Positions 23,721 through 29,845 of a stretch of DNA of 43,331 nt are shown here, piece by piece. Position 1 is the first letter of the stretch, and every line of letters begins with the position of its first letter. Origin of the DNA: Clostridia bacterium (GTDB lineage Bacteria; Bacillota_A; Clostridia; Oscillospirales; CAG-272); assembly GCA_017632155.1 (NCBI GenBank), contig JAGBRZ010000038.1, positions 1-43,331 of the forward strand. Reading direction: 5' to 3'. The notes beneath the pieces are model-generated. The model ran no database searches. It was not told the DNA's origin and saw only the letters and a program-made list of their open reading frames with translations. A program made the position numbers and the translations under genes.

Positions 23721-23963
23721 ATGCTTATCGTAGCAAGAAGTGTGAAGGGGCATGAGTATTCGTATAATGCACTTTCTGCCCATTCTGTCAGCAAAAGAAG
23801 TGCGGACTATATCTGTTCTGTCCTTAATCACTATCAGTATCAACTTGGAGAAAATCAGGTCTGGCATATCCATGAAGTAGATCAGTACGACAATGCTTTC
23901 GATTATGCCCGGTATCAGGTTTTCCGCGTCCGCAAGGGCATTGTTACAGATTGCAAGTATTGA
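23721..23963 (+). CDS. small protein of plus-strand train
   Basis: 80 aa. GAAGGGGGAAAAAGT precedes the ATG at 23721; longer in-frame starts lie in the repeat tract and are rejected. It starts MLIVARSVKGHEYSYN, is Tyr-rich (DNAFDYARYQVFRVRKG) and ends with CKY. No family is recognised. It resembles small early host-takeover genes by place and size. Confidence 0.7.
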   Translation: MLIVARSVKGHEYSYNALSAHSVSKRSADYICSVLNHYQYQLGENQVWHIHEVDQYDNAFDYARYQVFRVRKGIVTDCKY

Positions 23964-23975
23964 GGGGGCAAAAGC

Positions 23976-24128
23976 ATGAGCGATTATAACCTTTTCAGCT
24001 TTGTAATTGAGGAGGCCGACCTTCTGCGCGTCTTGCGCGACGCGAAAAACCATGGTTATCAGCCTTATGTCATTATAAACGGGCTGCACTATTTGGTCAA
24101 GTTGGAGGAGGCGAAAAGCGACAAGTAA
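23976..24128 (+). CDS. small protein of plus-strand train
   Basis: 50 aa. GAGGGGGCAAAAGC-ATG, 12 nt after the previous stop. It starts MSDYNLFSFVIEEADLLRVL and ends KLEEAKSDK: a predicted helix-strand-helix unit. No family is recognised. The stop lies 5 nt before three-stem RNA copy B. Confidence 0.68.
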   Translation: MSDYNLFSFVIEEADLLRVLRDAKNHGYQPYVIINGLHYLVKLEEAKSDK

Positions 24129-24133
24129 AATCG

Positions 24134-24200
24134 TCAGCGCGTCCAGCGCTGATGCAAGGGCAGCAGCTTTCTGTTGCTTTTGCATGACTGCTGGACAGTC
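24134..24200 (+). promoter_or_regulatory. three-stem RNA element, copy B
   Basis: Stem 1: TCAGCGC/GCGCTGA (24134-24140, 24146-24152). Stem 2: TGCAAGGGCAGCAG with CTGTTGCTTTTGCA (24153-24166, 24171-24184), again with tandem G-U pairs at the same place. Stem 3: GACTG/CAGTC (24186-24190, 24196-24200). It ends shortly before the GAAAAGGGG ribosome-binding site of the next gene. Confidence 0.75.
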
Positions 24201-24228
24201 TAAATTTTATGAAAAGGGGAATTATATC

Positions 24229-24438
24229 ATGGAAAAGACCATTCTGGAAATCAAAGAGAAAGCTGCCATGCTGGAAGGATATGTCGCTGTGCTGGAAAGG
24301 CTGAAAGACATAGAACGGTGGTATCAGCACTGCGATGATGATGGCAACTATGTTGACGATGAGTATGAAAGCGCCAAGTATGCCCTTTCTGCCGTTCGGG
24401 AAACCGCAAAGATGGTCAAAAAACTTGCTGGTGTTTGA
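24229..24438 (+). CDS. small helical protein of plus-strand train
   Basis: 69 aa, starting MEKTILEIKEKAAMLEGYVA; almost all helix and probably coiled coil. AAAAGGGG lies upstream, at 8-9 nt spacing. An earlier in-frame ATG at 24184 lies within RNA copy B and is rejected. No family is recognised. Confidence 0.7.
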   Translation: MEKTILEIKEKAAMLEGYVAVLERLKDIERWYQHCDDDGNYVDDEYESAKYALSAVRETAKMVKKLAGV

Positions 24439-24446
24439 CCAGTAAA

Positions 24447-24519
24447 TCAGCGTTTCGGCGCTGATACAGCGGCACAAGCTTTCGGGCTTGTGCTTCTGTA
24501 TGATTGCCGAAAAGCGGTC
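24447..24519 (+). promoter_or_regulatory. three-stem RNA element, copy C
   Basis: Stem 1: TCAGCG/CGCTGA (24447-24452, 24459-24464). Stem 2: TACAGCGGCACAAGC with GCTTGTGCTTCTGTA (24465-24479, 24486-24500). Stem 3: GATTGC/GCGGTC (24502-24507, 24514-24519), with two G-U pairs. The shared linker TGYATGAYTGC joins stems 2 and 3 in all copies. Confidence 0.75.
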
Positions 24520-24550
24520 AAAAAAATGGAAAAATGAGGGGGATTAATCT

Positions 24551-24811
24551 ATGTACGACAATGATATCAAAGTGGTGTTTGTCCGCAGTAAGCAACGGGC
24601 CGATCTCAGGAAAATCCGCAGCGACCTTCTGGAAATTTCGGAACGTGAGGCCACATATCTTTTCCGGCTTGCCCGGAAGATGCGGCAGCATGGATGCTCA
24701 CCGGCCAGCGTAGCAAAATGCCGGGAAGAGGCATACAAACTGCACATGAACGCATACCCGGAGCGACTGATAGATTCTAGCATCCGCTGGGAGTACGCGT
24801 TTAAGGTGTAA
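24551..24811 (+). CDS. small protein of plus-strand train
   Basis: 86 aa. TGAGGGGGATTAATCT precedes the ATG. It starts MYDNDIKVVFVRSKQRADLR, then basic helices (LARKMRQHGC, CREEAYKLHMNAYPERL). The basic character suggests nucleic-acid or acidic-partner binding. No family is recognised. Confidence 0.7.
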   Translation: MYDNDIKVVFVRSKQRADLRKIRSDLLEISEREATYLFRLARKMRQHGCSPASVAKCREEAYKLHMNAYPERLIDSSIRWEYAFKV

Positions 24812-24857
24812 TCCATTACGCGGTGGAGGGGCTGCGGCCCTTCTGCCGCAATTCCGT

Positions 24858-24906
24858 CCGTCGGTAAGAGTCCGACGCCGAATGAGCTTTGAGCGAAACG
24901 GAATTA
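24858..24906 (+). promoter_or_regulatory. closed multi-stem RNA before next gene
   Basis: Outer stem AATTCCGT with ACGGAATT closes a segment that contains an inner hairpin GTCGG/CCGAC. It is not of the A-C copy type, but sits in the equivalent place, just before a GGGGGAAAAG ribosome-binding site. Confidence 0.5.
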
Positions 24907-24925
24907 TGAAAAGGGGGAAAAGATT

Positions 24926-25141
24926 ATGAGTAAACTACCCAATTATCGCGTCACGCATTTGGATGATCATACCCGGTATTACTTCTGCGATCCGTATGAT
25001 GTGTATGAGCATATCTGGGGCTGGACGGGAAACCATGAATGGGCCGAAGAGCTTTCTAGTTGGATTGAATTTGCCCCATGTGGTGATAACTGGACGGTGG
25101 AAGAGATCGGTATGGATGTAGCAATTCTGGAAGACGATTGA
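24926..25141 (+). CDS. small acidic protein of plus-strand train
   Basis: 71 aa. AAGGGGGAAAAGATT-ATG. It starts MSKLPNYRVTHLDDHTRYYF and has several Trp residues (IWGWTGNHEW) and an acidic end. No family is recognised. Strong acidity is common in phage anti-host proteins, but this is only a hint. Confidence 0.7.
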   Translation: MSKLPNYRVTHLDDHTRYYFCDPYDVYEHIWGWTGNHEWAEELSSWIEFAPCGDNWTVEEIGMDVAILEDD

Positions 25142-25155
25142 GAGGGGGTTTAACA

Positions 25156-25539
25156 ATGTACGGAATTTTTGTGAATGAGCGCGGCGCTGGCCGGTATGCT
25201 ACATGGCTTGTGGACGGTTTTAAAACCATCGAGACGCGCAGCCGGGATATGCTTGGGAAACTGGTAGGCAAGCGTGTGGCGATAGTTAAAACGCACACTG
25301 GCACGATCCCCTTCTGCGGCCCCGTAGTGGTCGGATATGTCACCATCACGCGCAAGTGGTTTTGCCCAGCAGCAGACTTCCAGCAGTACTTCCAGCAGCA
25401 CCTTGTGCCGCCGGGAACGGCATATGACGCCGCTGGGCACGGTAAGTGGTTTTACTTCTGCGCGGATGCTGAGAGATGCAAGCCATATCCGCTGCCGGAG
25501 GATGCTGTGCGGCATGGTCGTTCATGGTGTGAGTTTTGA
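25156..25539 (+). CDS. ASCH-domain-like protein
   Basis: 127 aa from the ATG at 25156, with GAGGGGGTTTAACA upstream. It has the ASCH pattern: a helix and strand with LVDGFKTIETRSRDM (~18-32), then GKRVAIVKTHTG, then VVVGYVTITRKW (~57-68). ASCH proteins have a PUA-like beta barrel and bind RNA; some are nucleases or affect translation. A role in modifying host RNA use is inference. Confidence 0.7.
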   Translation: MYGIFVNERGAGRYATWLVDGFKTIETRSRDMLGKLVGKRVAIVKTHTGTIPFCGPVVVGYVTITRKWFCPAADFQQYFQQHLVPPGTAYDAAGHGKWFYFCADAERCKPYPLPEDAVRHGRSWCEF

Positions 25540-25619
25540 CAACAGCACAAGCCGATAGGAGAGATTCTGTCGGTTTGGACGGTTGCCAAGGCAGCTAAAA
25601 ATGAAAAGGGGGAAAGAAA

Positions 25620-25778
25620 ATGTACTATGCATACAAATCCAGAGACGGTCATGTCTATTGCATCTATGAGGTTCTTTTTAACTATGCGCTACTCGACGAT
25701 TATCTGCTGTTCGACAGTGCGGAGGAATGCGTGGCCTATTGGAAAGATCACGGTGTGGAGGTGGATAGATATGTCTAA
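25620..25778 (+). CDS. small protein of plus-strand train
   Basis: 52 aa. AAGGGGGAAAGAAA-ATG. It starts MYYAYKSRDGHVYCIYEVLF: Tyr-rich strand pair, then a helix (SAEECVAYWKDHGV). The upstream gap has a hairpin CCGATAG/CTGTCGG and a GTTGCC-AA-GGCAGC hairpin (25582-25595). No family is recognised. Confidence 0.68.
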   Translation: MYYAYKSRDGHVYCIYEVLFNYALLDDYLLFDSAEECVAYWKDHGVEVDRYV

Positions 25779-25848
25779 GCTGCTGCGGTTTCTGGAGCTT
25801 ATGGCACAGGGTATGAATGCGGCCCATCGGCAGCAGTTTCTTACCTGA
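25771..25848 (+). CDS. 25-residue peptide overlapping previous gene
   Basis: It starts MSKLLRFLELMAQGMNAAHR. GGAGGTGGATAG-ATG is a good start, and it overlaps the previous stop by 8 nt. Amphipathic helix. It is supported only by the ribosome-binding site and coupling. Confidence 0.45.
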   Translation: MSKLLRFLELMAQGMNAAHRQQFLT

Positions 25849-25943
25849 CACGGCTGGTGCGTGTATAAATAGGTGTTTGGCCCAGCGCGGGGGGCAGTTG
25901 GAAAGCTGCCCTATCACAACTATGTGAGAAAGGGGAAATAAAA

Positions 25944-26264
25944 ATGGTTATTAACAACATTCATGACCTTGCGATTCATTTTGGCACTTCTGTCAATCGG
26001 CTTGAGCGTGATATCTACAAGTACACGGACTGCGGTGCATGGATCACCTATGATAGCGGTTCTGTCACGGTAGGGTCTATTGTCGAGGGCAGCGATGCGG
26101 AATTTTCCCATGACTTCGTCTTTCCGTTTTCTTCCGAGTCCTTCGACTGCTGGCTGGATGAACTGGAGGCCTTAACTGATGAGGCATGGCATGAGGCAAA
26201 TGACGATGGCTGGGATAGGTGGGAGATCGAGCCGTCCCGTGATGACTGGGATGAGGAGGTGTAA
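25944..26264 (+). CDS. acidic protein of plus-strand train
   Basis: 106 aa. GAAAGGGGAAATAAAA-ATG. It starts MVINNIHDLAIHFGTSVNRL and is strongly acidic at the end (Asp/Trp/Glu-rich, last 45 residues). Its upstream gap has a GGGCAGTT-GGAA-AGCTGCCC hairpin (25891-25910 region). No family is recognised; a DNA-mimic role is possible but unproven. Confidence 0.7.
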   Translation: MVINNIHDLAIHFGTSVNRLERDIYKYTDCGAWITYDSGSVTVGSIVEGSDAEFSHDFVFPFSSESFDCWLDELEALTDEAWHEANDDGWDRWEIEPSRDDWDEEV

Positions 26265-26266
26265 CC

Positions 26267-26530
26267 ATGAAACTGTCTACCAAAATCAAAAAGTACACCC
26301 CGGACGTTGACCTTGGCGAGTACTCGCTTGTCCCCATCGTGCTGATGGTCGATTGCAAGCGTGACGATCTCTGGACGTATAGCTTTGCGGTCGCGGATGA
26401 GTATCACAGGCATCTCACGCAGGACGAGCATTGCACACTTCTGCCCCTCAACGAATGCCCTGTGTATAACGGGTATGAGGTTATCATGCATTATACGTCC
26501 ACAACGTATAAAGAGTGGTGCAATCCGTAA
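26267..26530 (+). CDS. small protein coupled to the previous gene
   Basis: 87 aa, starting MKLSTKIKKYTPDVDLGEYS. It follows the previous stop by 2 nt, with GAGGAGGTGTAACC-ATG (a GGAGG-type site, unlike most of the train). Beta-rich. No family is recognised. Confidence 0.7.
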   Translation: MKLSTKIKKYTPDVDLGEYSLVPIVLMVDCKRDDLWTYSFAVADEYHRHLTQDEHCTLLPLNECPVYNGYEVIMHYTSTTYKEWCNP

Positions 26531-26656
26531 AACTTCTGCACACGTTCACACGCAGTCCACACACAGGACATATTCTAAGCGCATGAGCGGACACCGTTCG
26601 TGCGTTTAGGCAGTTGCCCTGTGGCAGCTAGAACAAATTGATAAGGGGGAAACAAA

Positions 26657-26965
26657 ATGAGGGTCAAAGAATTTCTCAACATGGCGCTGGATATCGACGT
26701 TTACGACGATGTTTGTGAGGAGCTGGGTATCGCATTCTGCGGCCCAGCCAAGCTCACAAAAGCCGGGAAAAAGCACTTTGCCGAGGCACTGAAGCTGGAG
26801 GTAAAGCTACACAACAACGGCAGCGACGTTGTCGCCATTGTTTCGGTCGATGATCCTGATGAGGACATTTTTGAATGTAATCTGGCAATTGCTAAAGAGC
26901 TATTTGAGTCTCTTGCCGGTTATTGCCCGATTGATGACTACCAGAAATGGTTTGAGGAGGTGTAA
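26657..26965 (+). CDS. small protein of plus-strand train
   Basis: 102 aa. ATAAGGGGGAAACAAA-ATG. It starts MRVKEFLNMALDIDVYDDVC and contains LTKAGKKHFAEALKLEVKL. The upstream 126-nt gap has a GCAGTTGCC-CTGT-GGCAGCT hairpin. No family is recognised, although the layout is common in gut phages. Confidence 0.7.
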   Translation: MRVKEFLNMALDIDVYDDVCEELGIAFCGPAKLTKAGKKHFAEALKLEVKLHNNGSDVVAIVSVDDPDEDIFECNLAIAKELFESLAGYCPIDDYQKWFEEV

Positions 26966-26967
26966 AC

Positions 26968-27210
26968 ATGATTTTCAAGATCACTTACAATGTCCACGGT
27001 ATGCTTTTTGAGGCAATCGCGCATGGAGCCTCTGAGGCATTTGACTATGTCAAGGCAATTATCCGAGCAGAAAAAACAATGTATCCGAATCAGCAAGAGT
27101 CGTTCGACCATTATTTTGGTATTGTAAATGAGATCGCGTCTGGCAAGGTTTCGGCTTTTTCTTCTGGCTGTGGCCTTTTCAAAATTGATATCGAACGCGT
27201 GAATGTATAA
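26968..27210 (+). CDS. small protein coupled to the previous gene
   Basis: 80 aa. It starts MIFKITYNVHGMLFEAIAHG, with GAGGAGGTGTAAAC-ATG, 2 nt after the previous stop. A strand pair followed by a helix. No family is recognised. The downstream 27.21-27.30 kb gap has hairpins CGCCCC/GGGGCG and ATCGC-TTCG-GCGAT without a T tract. Confidence 0.68.
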   Translation: MIFKITYNVHGMLFEAIAHGASEAFDYVKAIIRAEKTMYPNQQESFDHYFGIVNEIASGKVSAFSSGCGLFKIDIERVNV

Positions 27211-27303
27211 ATCGCAGACTGCCACGCCCCATACCACCGGGGCGCGTAATGCGGGATCGCTTCGGCGATGCGGTCAGCACCCCGCGAAGGAAAGAAGGAA
27301 AAT

Positions 27304-27333
27304 TTGACATAAGTGTTACCTATGTGGTACAAT
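27304..27333 (+). promoter_or_regulatory. promoter with operator in spacer, before RHH-like gene
   Basis: TTGACA (27304-27309), 18-nt spacer, TACAAT (27328-27333), with TGG directly before the -10 (extended -10). The spacer contains AAGTGTTACCT (27311-27321), 10 of 11 bases identical to the operator repeats at 21.8-22.0 kb. Binding there would block transcription. Confidence 0.85.
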
Positions 27334-27360
27334 AGGGCAACCACAAGAAAGGATGGATTT

Positions 27361-27561
27361 ATGACAATGCCCGACAGTCAGGCCAAAAGAAAATGGATGG
27401 CAGAGAACACAATCGTCTTTTCTGTCAAACTGATGAAGAAATCAGAAGCAGACATTATCGCCTATTTAGAAGAAATGGCAAGTCGTGGAATAGGCAAGGG
27501 AACCGTAATCAAGCTCGCACTGCGCGAGTACATCAAAAATCATAAGGAGGATGAAACATGA
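27361..27561 (+). CDS. ribbon-helix-helix-like regulator
   Basis: 66 aa. AAAGGATGGATTT-ATG; a second ATG at 27367 is also possible. It starts MTMPDSQAKRKWMAENTIVF, then strand NTIVFSVKLMKKSE, helix DIIAYLEEMASRG and helix GTVIKLALREYIKNH, the RHH layout. It is the first gene after the operator-containing promoter, so it may regulate itself and the 21.96 kb promoter. The start overlaps nothing; the next gene overlaps by 4 nt. Confidence 0.72.
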   Translation: MTMPDSQAKRKWMAENTIVFSVKLMKKSEADIIAYLEEMASRGIGKGTVIKLALREYIKNHKEDET

Positions 27562-27770
27562 GCAATTACCATAACATCAAAATCGACCACAACAGCGACT
27601 GCTGGGGTGAGCTGGACGTACTGAAAGCCCTACTCAAGCAGAACAAAGGCTTTCTGCCGAAAGACTACAGCAATAGGGAGATCATTGAAATCGCCGTAAA
27701 CGAGCTTTATGATCGGCTCATTGCGGAGAAAAAGAACGGGGTAAACCAGAGGAGGAACAATGCTGTTTAA
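27558..27770 (+). CDS. small protein after RHH-like regulator
   Basis: 70 aa. It starts MSNYHNIKIDHNSDCWGELD and has KDYSNREIIEIAVNELYDRL, a helix of the kind found in RHH or similar dimer proteins. AAGGAGGATGAAAC-ATG, overlapping the previous stop. Possibly a partner of the regulator. Confidence 0.65.
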   Translation: MSNYHNIKIDHNSDCWGELDVLKALLKQNKGFLPKDYSNREIIEIAVNELYDRLIAEKKNGVNQRRNNAV

Positions 27771-28236
27771 TCGCAAGAAGAAGACCCCTTCTGCCCAGAG
27801 CAGTCAGCGGATCACAGATGAGCAGTTCCGCGAGTTGATGCGGCAGCGGGAAATGGAATATCGCGAGCGAGTCAGGGTGCAGGAGCAGCTTGCTCGCGAG
27901 CAGATACGTCAGGCCAAGGAACAGAAGAGGCTTGCCGAGGAGCAGCGCAAACAAGCGGCCCTTCTGGCTAAGCACGATGAGCAGATCGCCAAGCTTGAGT
28001 ATCGCATGGATCAGGCCGAGGCCGACATTGCCCATTGGAAAGAGGCTGTCGGCAAGCTCTATGCCCTTCTGGACTTGGCAGAGGCAGAACAGGCGGCGTC
28101 GGTTCCCGGCAGCAAGACAGACGTCGCTTGTCAGAAGCGCATCATCACGCTGACCAACCAGATTCACACCGCAGAGAGCAAGCTGCGGAAAGCGGCTTAT
28201 GAGCGAAACACGGCTCAGTCAAAGCTGGGCGCGTAG
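27760..28236 (+). CDS. coiled-coil protein
   Basis: 158 aa, starting MLFNRKKKTPSAQSSQRITD. Residues ~20-105 are a continuous charged coiled coil (REQIRQAKEQKRLAEEQRKQ). The basic end and length do not identify a family. GGAGGAACA-ATG, overlapping the previous gene by 11 nt. Confidence 0.75.
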   Translation: MLFNRKKKTPSAQSSQRITDEQFRELMRQREMEYRERVRVQEQLAREQIRQAKEQKRLAEEQRKQAALLAKHDEQIAKLEYRMDQAEADIAHWKEAVGKLYALLDLAEAEQAASVPGSKTDVACQKRIITLTNQIHTAESKLRKAAYERNTAQSKLGA

Positions 28237-28255
28237 ACATGGGAGAAGAATAATC

Positions 28256-28474
28256 ATGACGCTTATCGACCTTTACAATCGCACTTACGACAACTGTGTC
28301 TTCTTCAAAGACAAGGGAAATGACGCCGCATTGCTTAATGAAATTGGTGTACTGCGCGGTATTGTTTATTGCATGGAGGCAGTCTTGGGCGAGGAGAATG
28401 TACATCTAGCCGGTGACTTTGCCGGATGGGTTAAGGAACAGCAGCGCCTCAAGGAAGAACTGTCTAAATCATGA
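28256..28474 (+). CDS. small helical protein
   Basis: 72 aa from the ATG at 28256, preceded by GGGAGAAGAATAATC. It starts MTLIDLYNRTYDNCVFFKDK; helical. A longer in-frame form from 28199 would overlap the coiled-coil gene and is not preferred. No family is recognised. Confidence 0.66.
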   Translation: MTLIDLYNRTYDNCVFFKDKGNDAALLNEIGVLRGIVYCMEAVLGEENVHLAGDFAGWVKEQQRLKEELSKS

Positions 28475-28644
28475 CCATCACAAAAAAGCAATGCGAACAC
28501 TATCAGCGGCTTCTGCAATTGGAATCGTCCGGGCATCTGCTGACCACGGACGGGCTGCGCTTCATCATTGCCGCAAACGATGGAGATCCCGACAAAATTG
28601 GGAAATACTTTCTGGACCTGCTTGGAAAATGGAACAGGCCATAA
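28471..28644 (+). CDS. small protein coupled by ATGA
   Basis: 57 aa, starting MTITKKQCEHYQRLLQLESS and ending LDLLGKWNRP. AAGGAAGAAC lies upstream and the start overlaps the previous stop (ATGA). No family is recognised. Confidence 0.66.
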   Translation: MTITKKQCEHYQRLLQLESSGHLLTTDGLRFIIAANDGDPDKIGKYFLDLLGKWNRP

Positions 28645-28694
28645 CGAGACACGTTAATATCATTAGCACATAAGCGCATGAAAGGAGAAGCACA

Positions 28695-28940
28695 ATGAAC
28701 CTTATGAAGCTGAAAGAATATGTCCCGGCAGAGAGTGACAGAACCCGTGTTTACTCATGCTACCCGGATGGGTTTGAGCGTATGCCGTATGAAAGACAAC
28801 TTACCTACGACAGAAACGCTATGAGCAACGTGACTTTGGATTACGCTATTGAGCGAATCCCGGACGCAGAAATCTATCGCGTTGAGCGTGACTCTCTATT
28901 TCGCACCAACGTAGTAATCTACTGTTCAATTCCAGTATGA
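28695..28940 (+). CDS. last gene of plus-strand train
   Basis: 81 aa. AAAGGAGAAGCACA-ATG. It starts MNLMKLKEYVPAESDRTRVY. It looks like an alpha/beta protein with FRTNVVIYCSIPV at the end. It is followed within 25 nt by a strong terminator. No family is recognised. Confidence 0.7.
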   Translation: MNLMKLKEYVPAESDRTRVYSCYPDGFERMPYERQLTYDRNAMSNVTLDYAIERIPDAEIYRVERDSLFRTNVVIYCSIPV

Positions 28941-28960
28941 GGAATCACAACAAAACAAAA

Positions 28961-28998
28961 TGAGAGCCAGAGGCATTACGCTTCTGGCTCTTTTTTTA
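28961..28998. terminator. bidirectional intrinsic terminator
   Basis: Stem AGAGCCAGAGG / CTTCTGGCTCT with a loop ATTACG. On the plus strand it is followed by a T tract (TTTTTTT), ending the plus-strand train; on the minus strand by TCATTTTGTTTTG, ending the 29-43 kb operon. The two operons converge here. Confidence 0.9.
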
Positions 28999-29006
28999 TG
29001 CCTTTT

Positions 29007-29189
29007 TCAGTCAATCAGCCCGTCGTTTACAACGCCATTCACAGCCGCCACAAGAATTTCCATTTTGCGGATGGCATCCAGAATACTCTTTCTGCCCTTG
29101 AGGCATTCACAGAACTGTTTGTATGCAGCGTTGTATCCATCAACATAGGCACGGACTTCTTCCGGGCTTCTGATTCTAAGTTCGCCCAT
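29007..29189 (-). CDS. last small gene of the replication operon
   Basis: 60 aa from the ATG at 29189 (a TTG at 29204 is also in frame). It starts MGELRIRSPEEVRAYVDGYN and is helical, with KGRKSILDAIRKMEILV. Its weak ribosome-binding site and overlap with the gene upstream suggest coupling. It ends just before the bidirectional terminator. Confidence 0.6.
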   Translation of the reverse strand: MGELRIRSPEEVRAYVDGYNAAYKQFCECLKGRKSILDAIRKMEILVAAVNGVVNDGLID

Positions 29190-29319
29190 CTTCCGGTTCT
29201 CCAAGCTTCAGCAATCCGAAATGCGACGTTCCCGGCACATCAACCAGAACATATCGCTTCTCTCCTGTCGCAAGGTTCAGCATATACAGATATCCGTTCT
29301 CGTCATGTTCAAGCTTCAT
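29176..29319 (-). CDS. 47-aa small protein
   Basis: It starts MKLEHDENGYLYMLNLATGE. GAGGCAGCAGAA-ATG, overlapping the previous stop as ATGA. A beta-rich short protein. No family is recognised. Confidence 0.6.
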   Translation of the reverse strand: MKLEHDENGYLYMLNLATGEKRYVLVDVPGTSHFGLLKLGEPEDGRT

Positions 29320-29543
29320 TTCTGCTGCCTCCTCTTGTACGCATCAAGAAGCACTTGCATATCTTGTCGGACATTCTCCCACAGAAACTCAAGGAACTTT
29401 TCGCGGCACTTGAGGCGCTCGATCTCTTCTGCGTCGATCTTGTCTTCAACAGAATCGATCATCTCTTCGACATACGCACTGAGATGACCATCTTCCTCGA
29501 AGGCGGCTTTCAGTTCTTCACGGCTAATATACTCTTTACTCAT
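29316..29543 (-). CDS. small helical protein
   Basis: 75 aa, starting MSKEYISREELKAAFEEDGH. Acidic helices, then a basic end (AYKRRQQK). GGAGGAAA-ATGAG overlaps the previous stop. It has the SREELKAAFEED opening of a widespread Firmicutes phage small-protein group of unknown role. Confidence 0.68.
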   Translation of the reverse strand: MSKEYISREELKAAFEEDGHLSAYVEEMIDSVEDKIDAEEIERLKCREKFLEFLWENVRQDMQVLLDAYKRRQQK

Positions 29544-29845
29544 TTTCCTCCGGCCTCAAAGTATTCAATTGGAATGTCCTCGCAATGGTCGATATCGGCA
29601 ATTTCGCAGTCGAATGGATCGCGTTTGCCGATTTGACACACGCCGCAAGCATCGCACAGCCTTTCGGCGGCAGCGTGTGCTTTGTGCAGCAATTCACAGA
29701 TAGCGCTAGAGCCTTGCCGTAAAATAGTTGATAAATACTTTGCGTTTTCATAATACTGCCAAGCAGGCCAGCCAGCGGCGTCTTCTAACAACCGGGAAAG
29801 ATCATCATAAAAGCGCTCTCCCCTTGGAATTTGTTCATTACTCAT
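29540..29845 (-). CDS. small Cys-containing protein
   Basis: 101 aa, starting MSNEQIPRGERFYDDLSRLL. The C-terminal half has CDACGVCQIG and later DCEIADIDHC, a possible zinc site. The start overlaps the terminase small subunit stop (ATGA). No family is recognised. Confidence 0.65.
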   Translation of the reverse strand: MSNEQIPRGERFYDDLSRLLEDAAGWPAWQYYENAKYLSTILRQGSSAICELLHKAHAAAERLCDACGVCQIGKRDPFDCEIADIDHCEDIPIEYFEAGGK

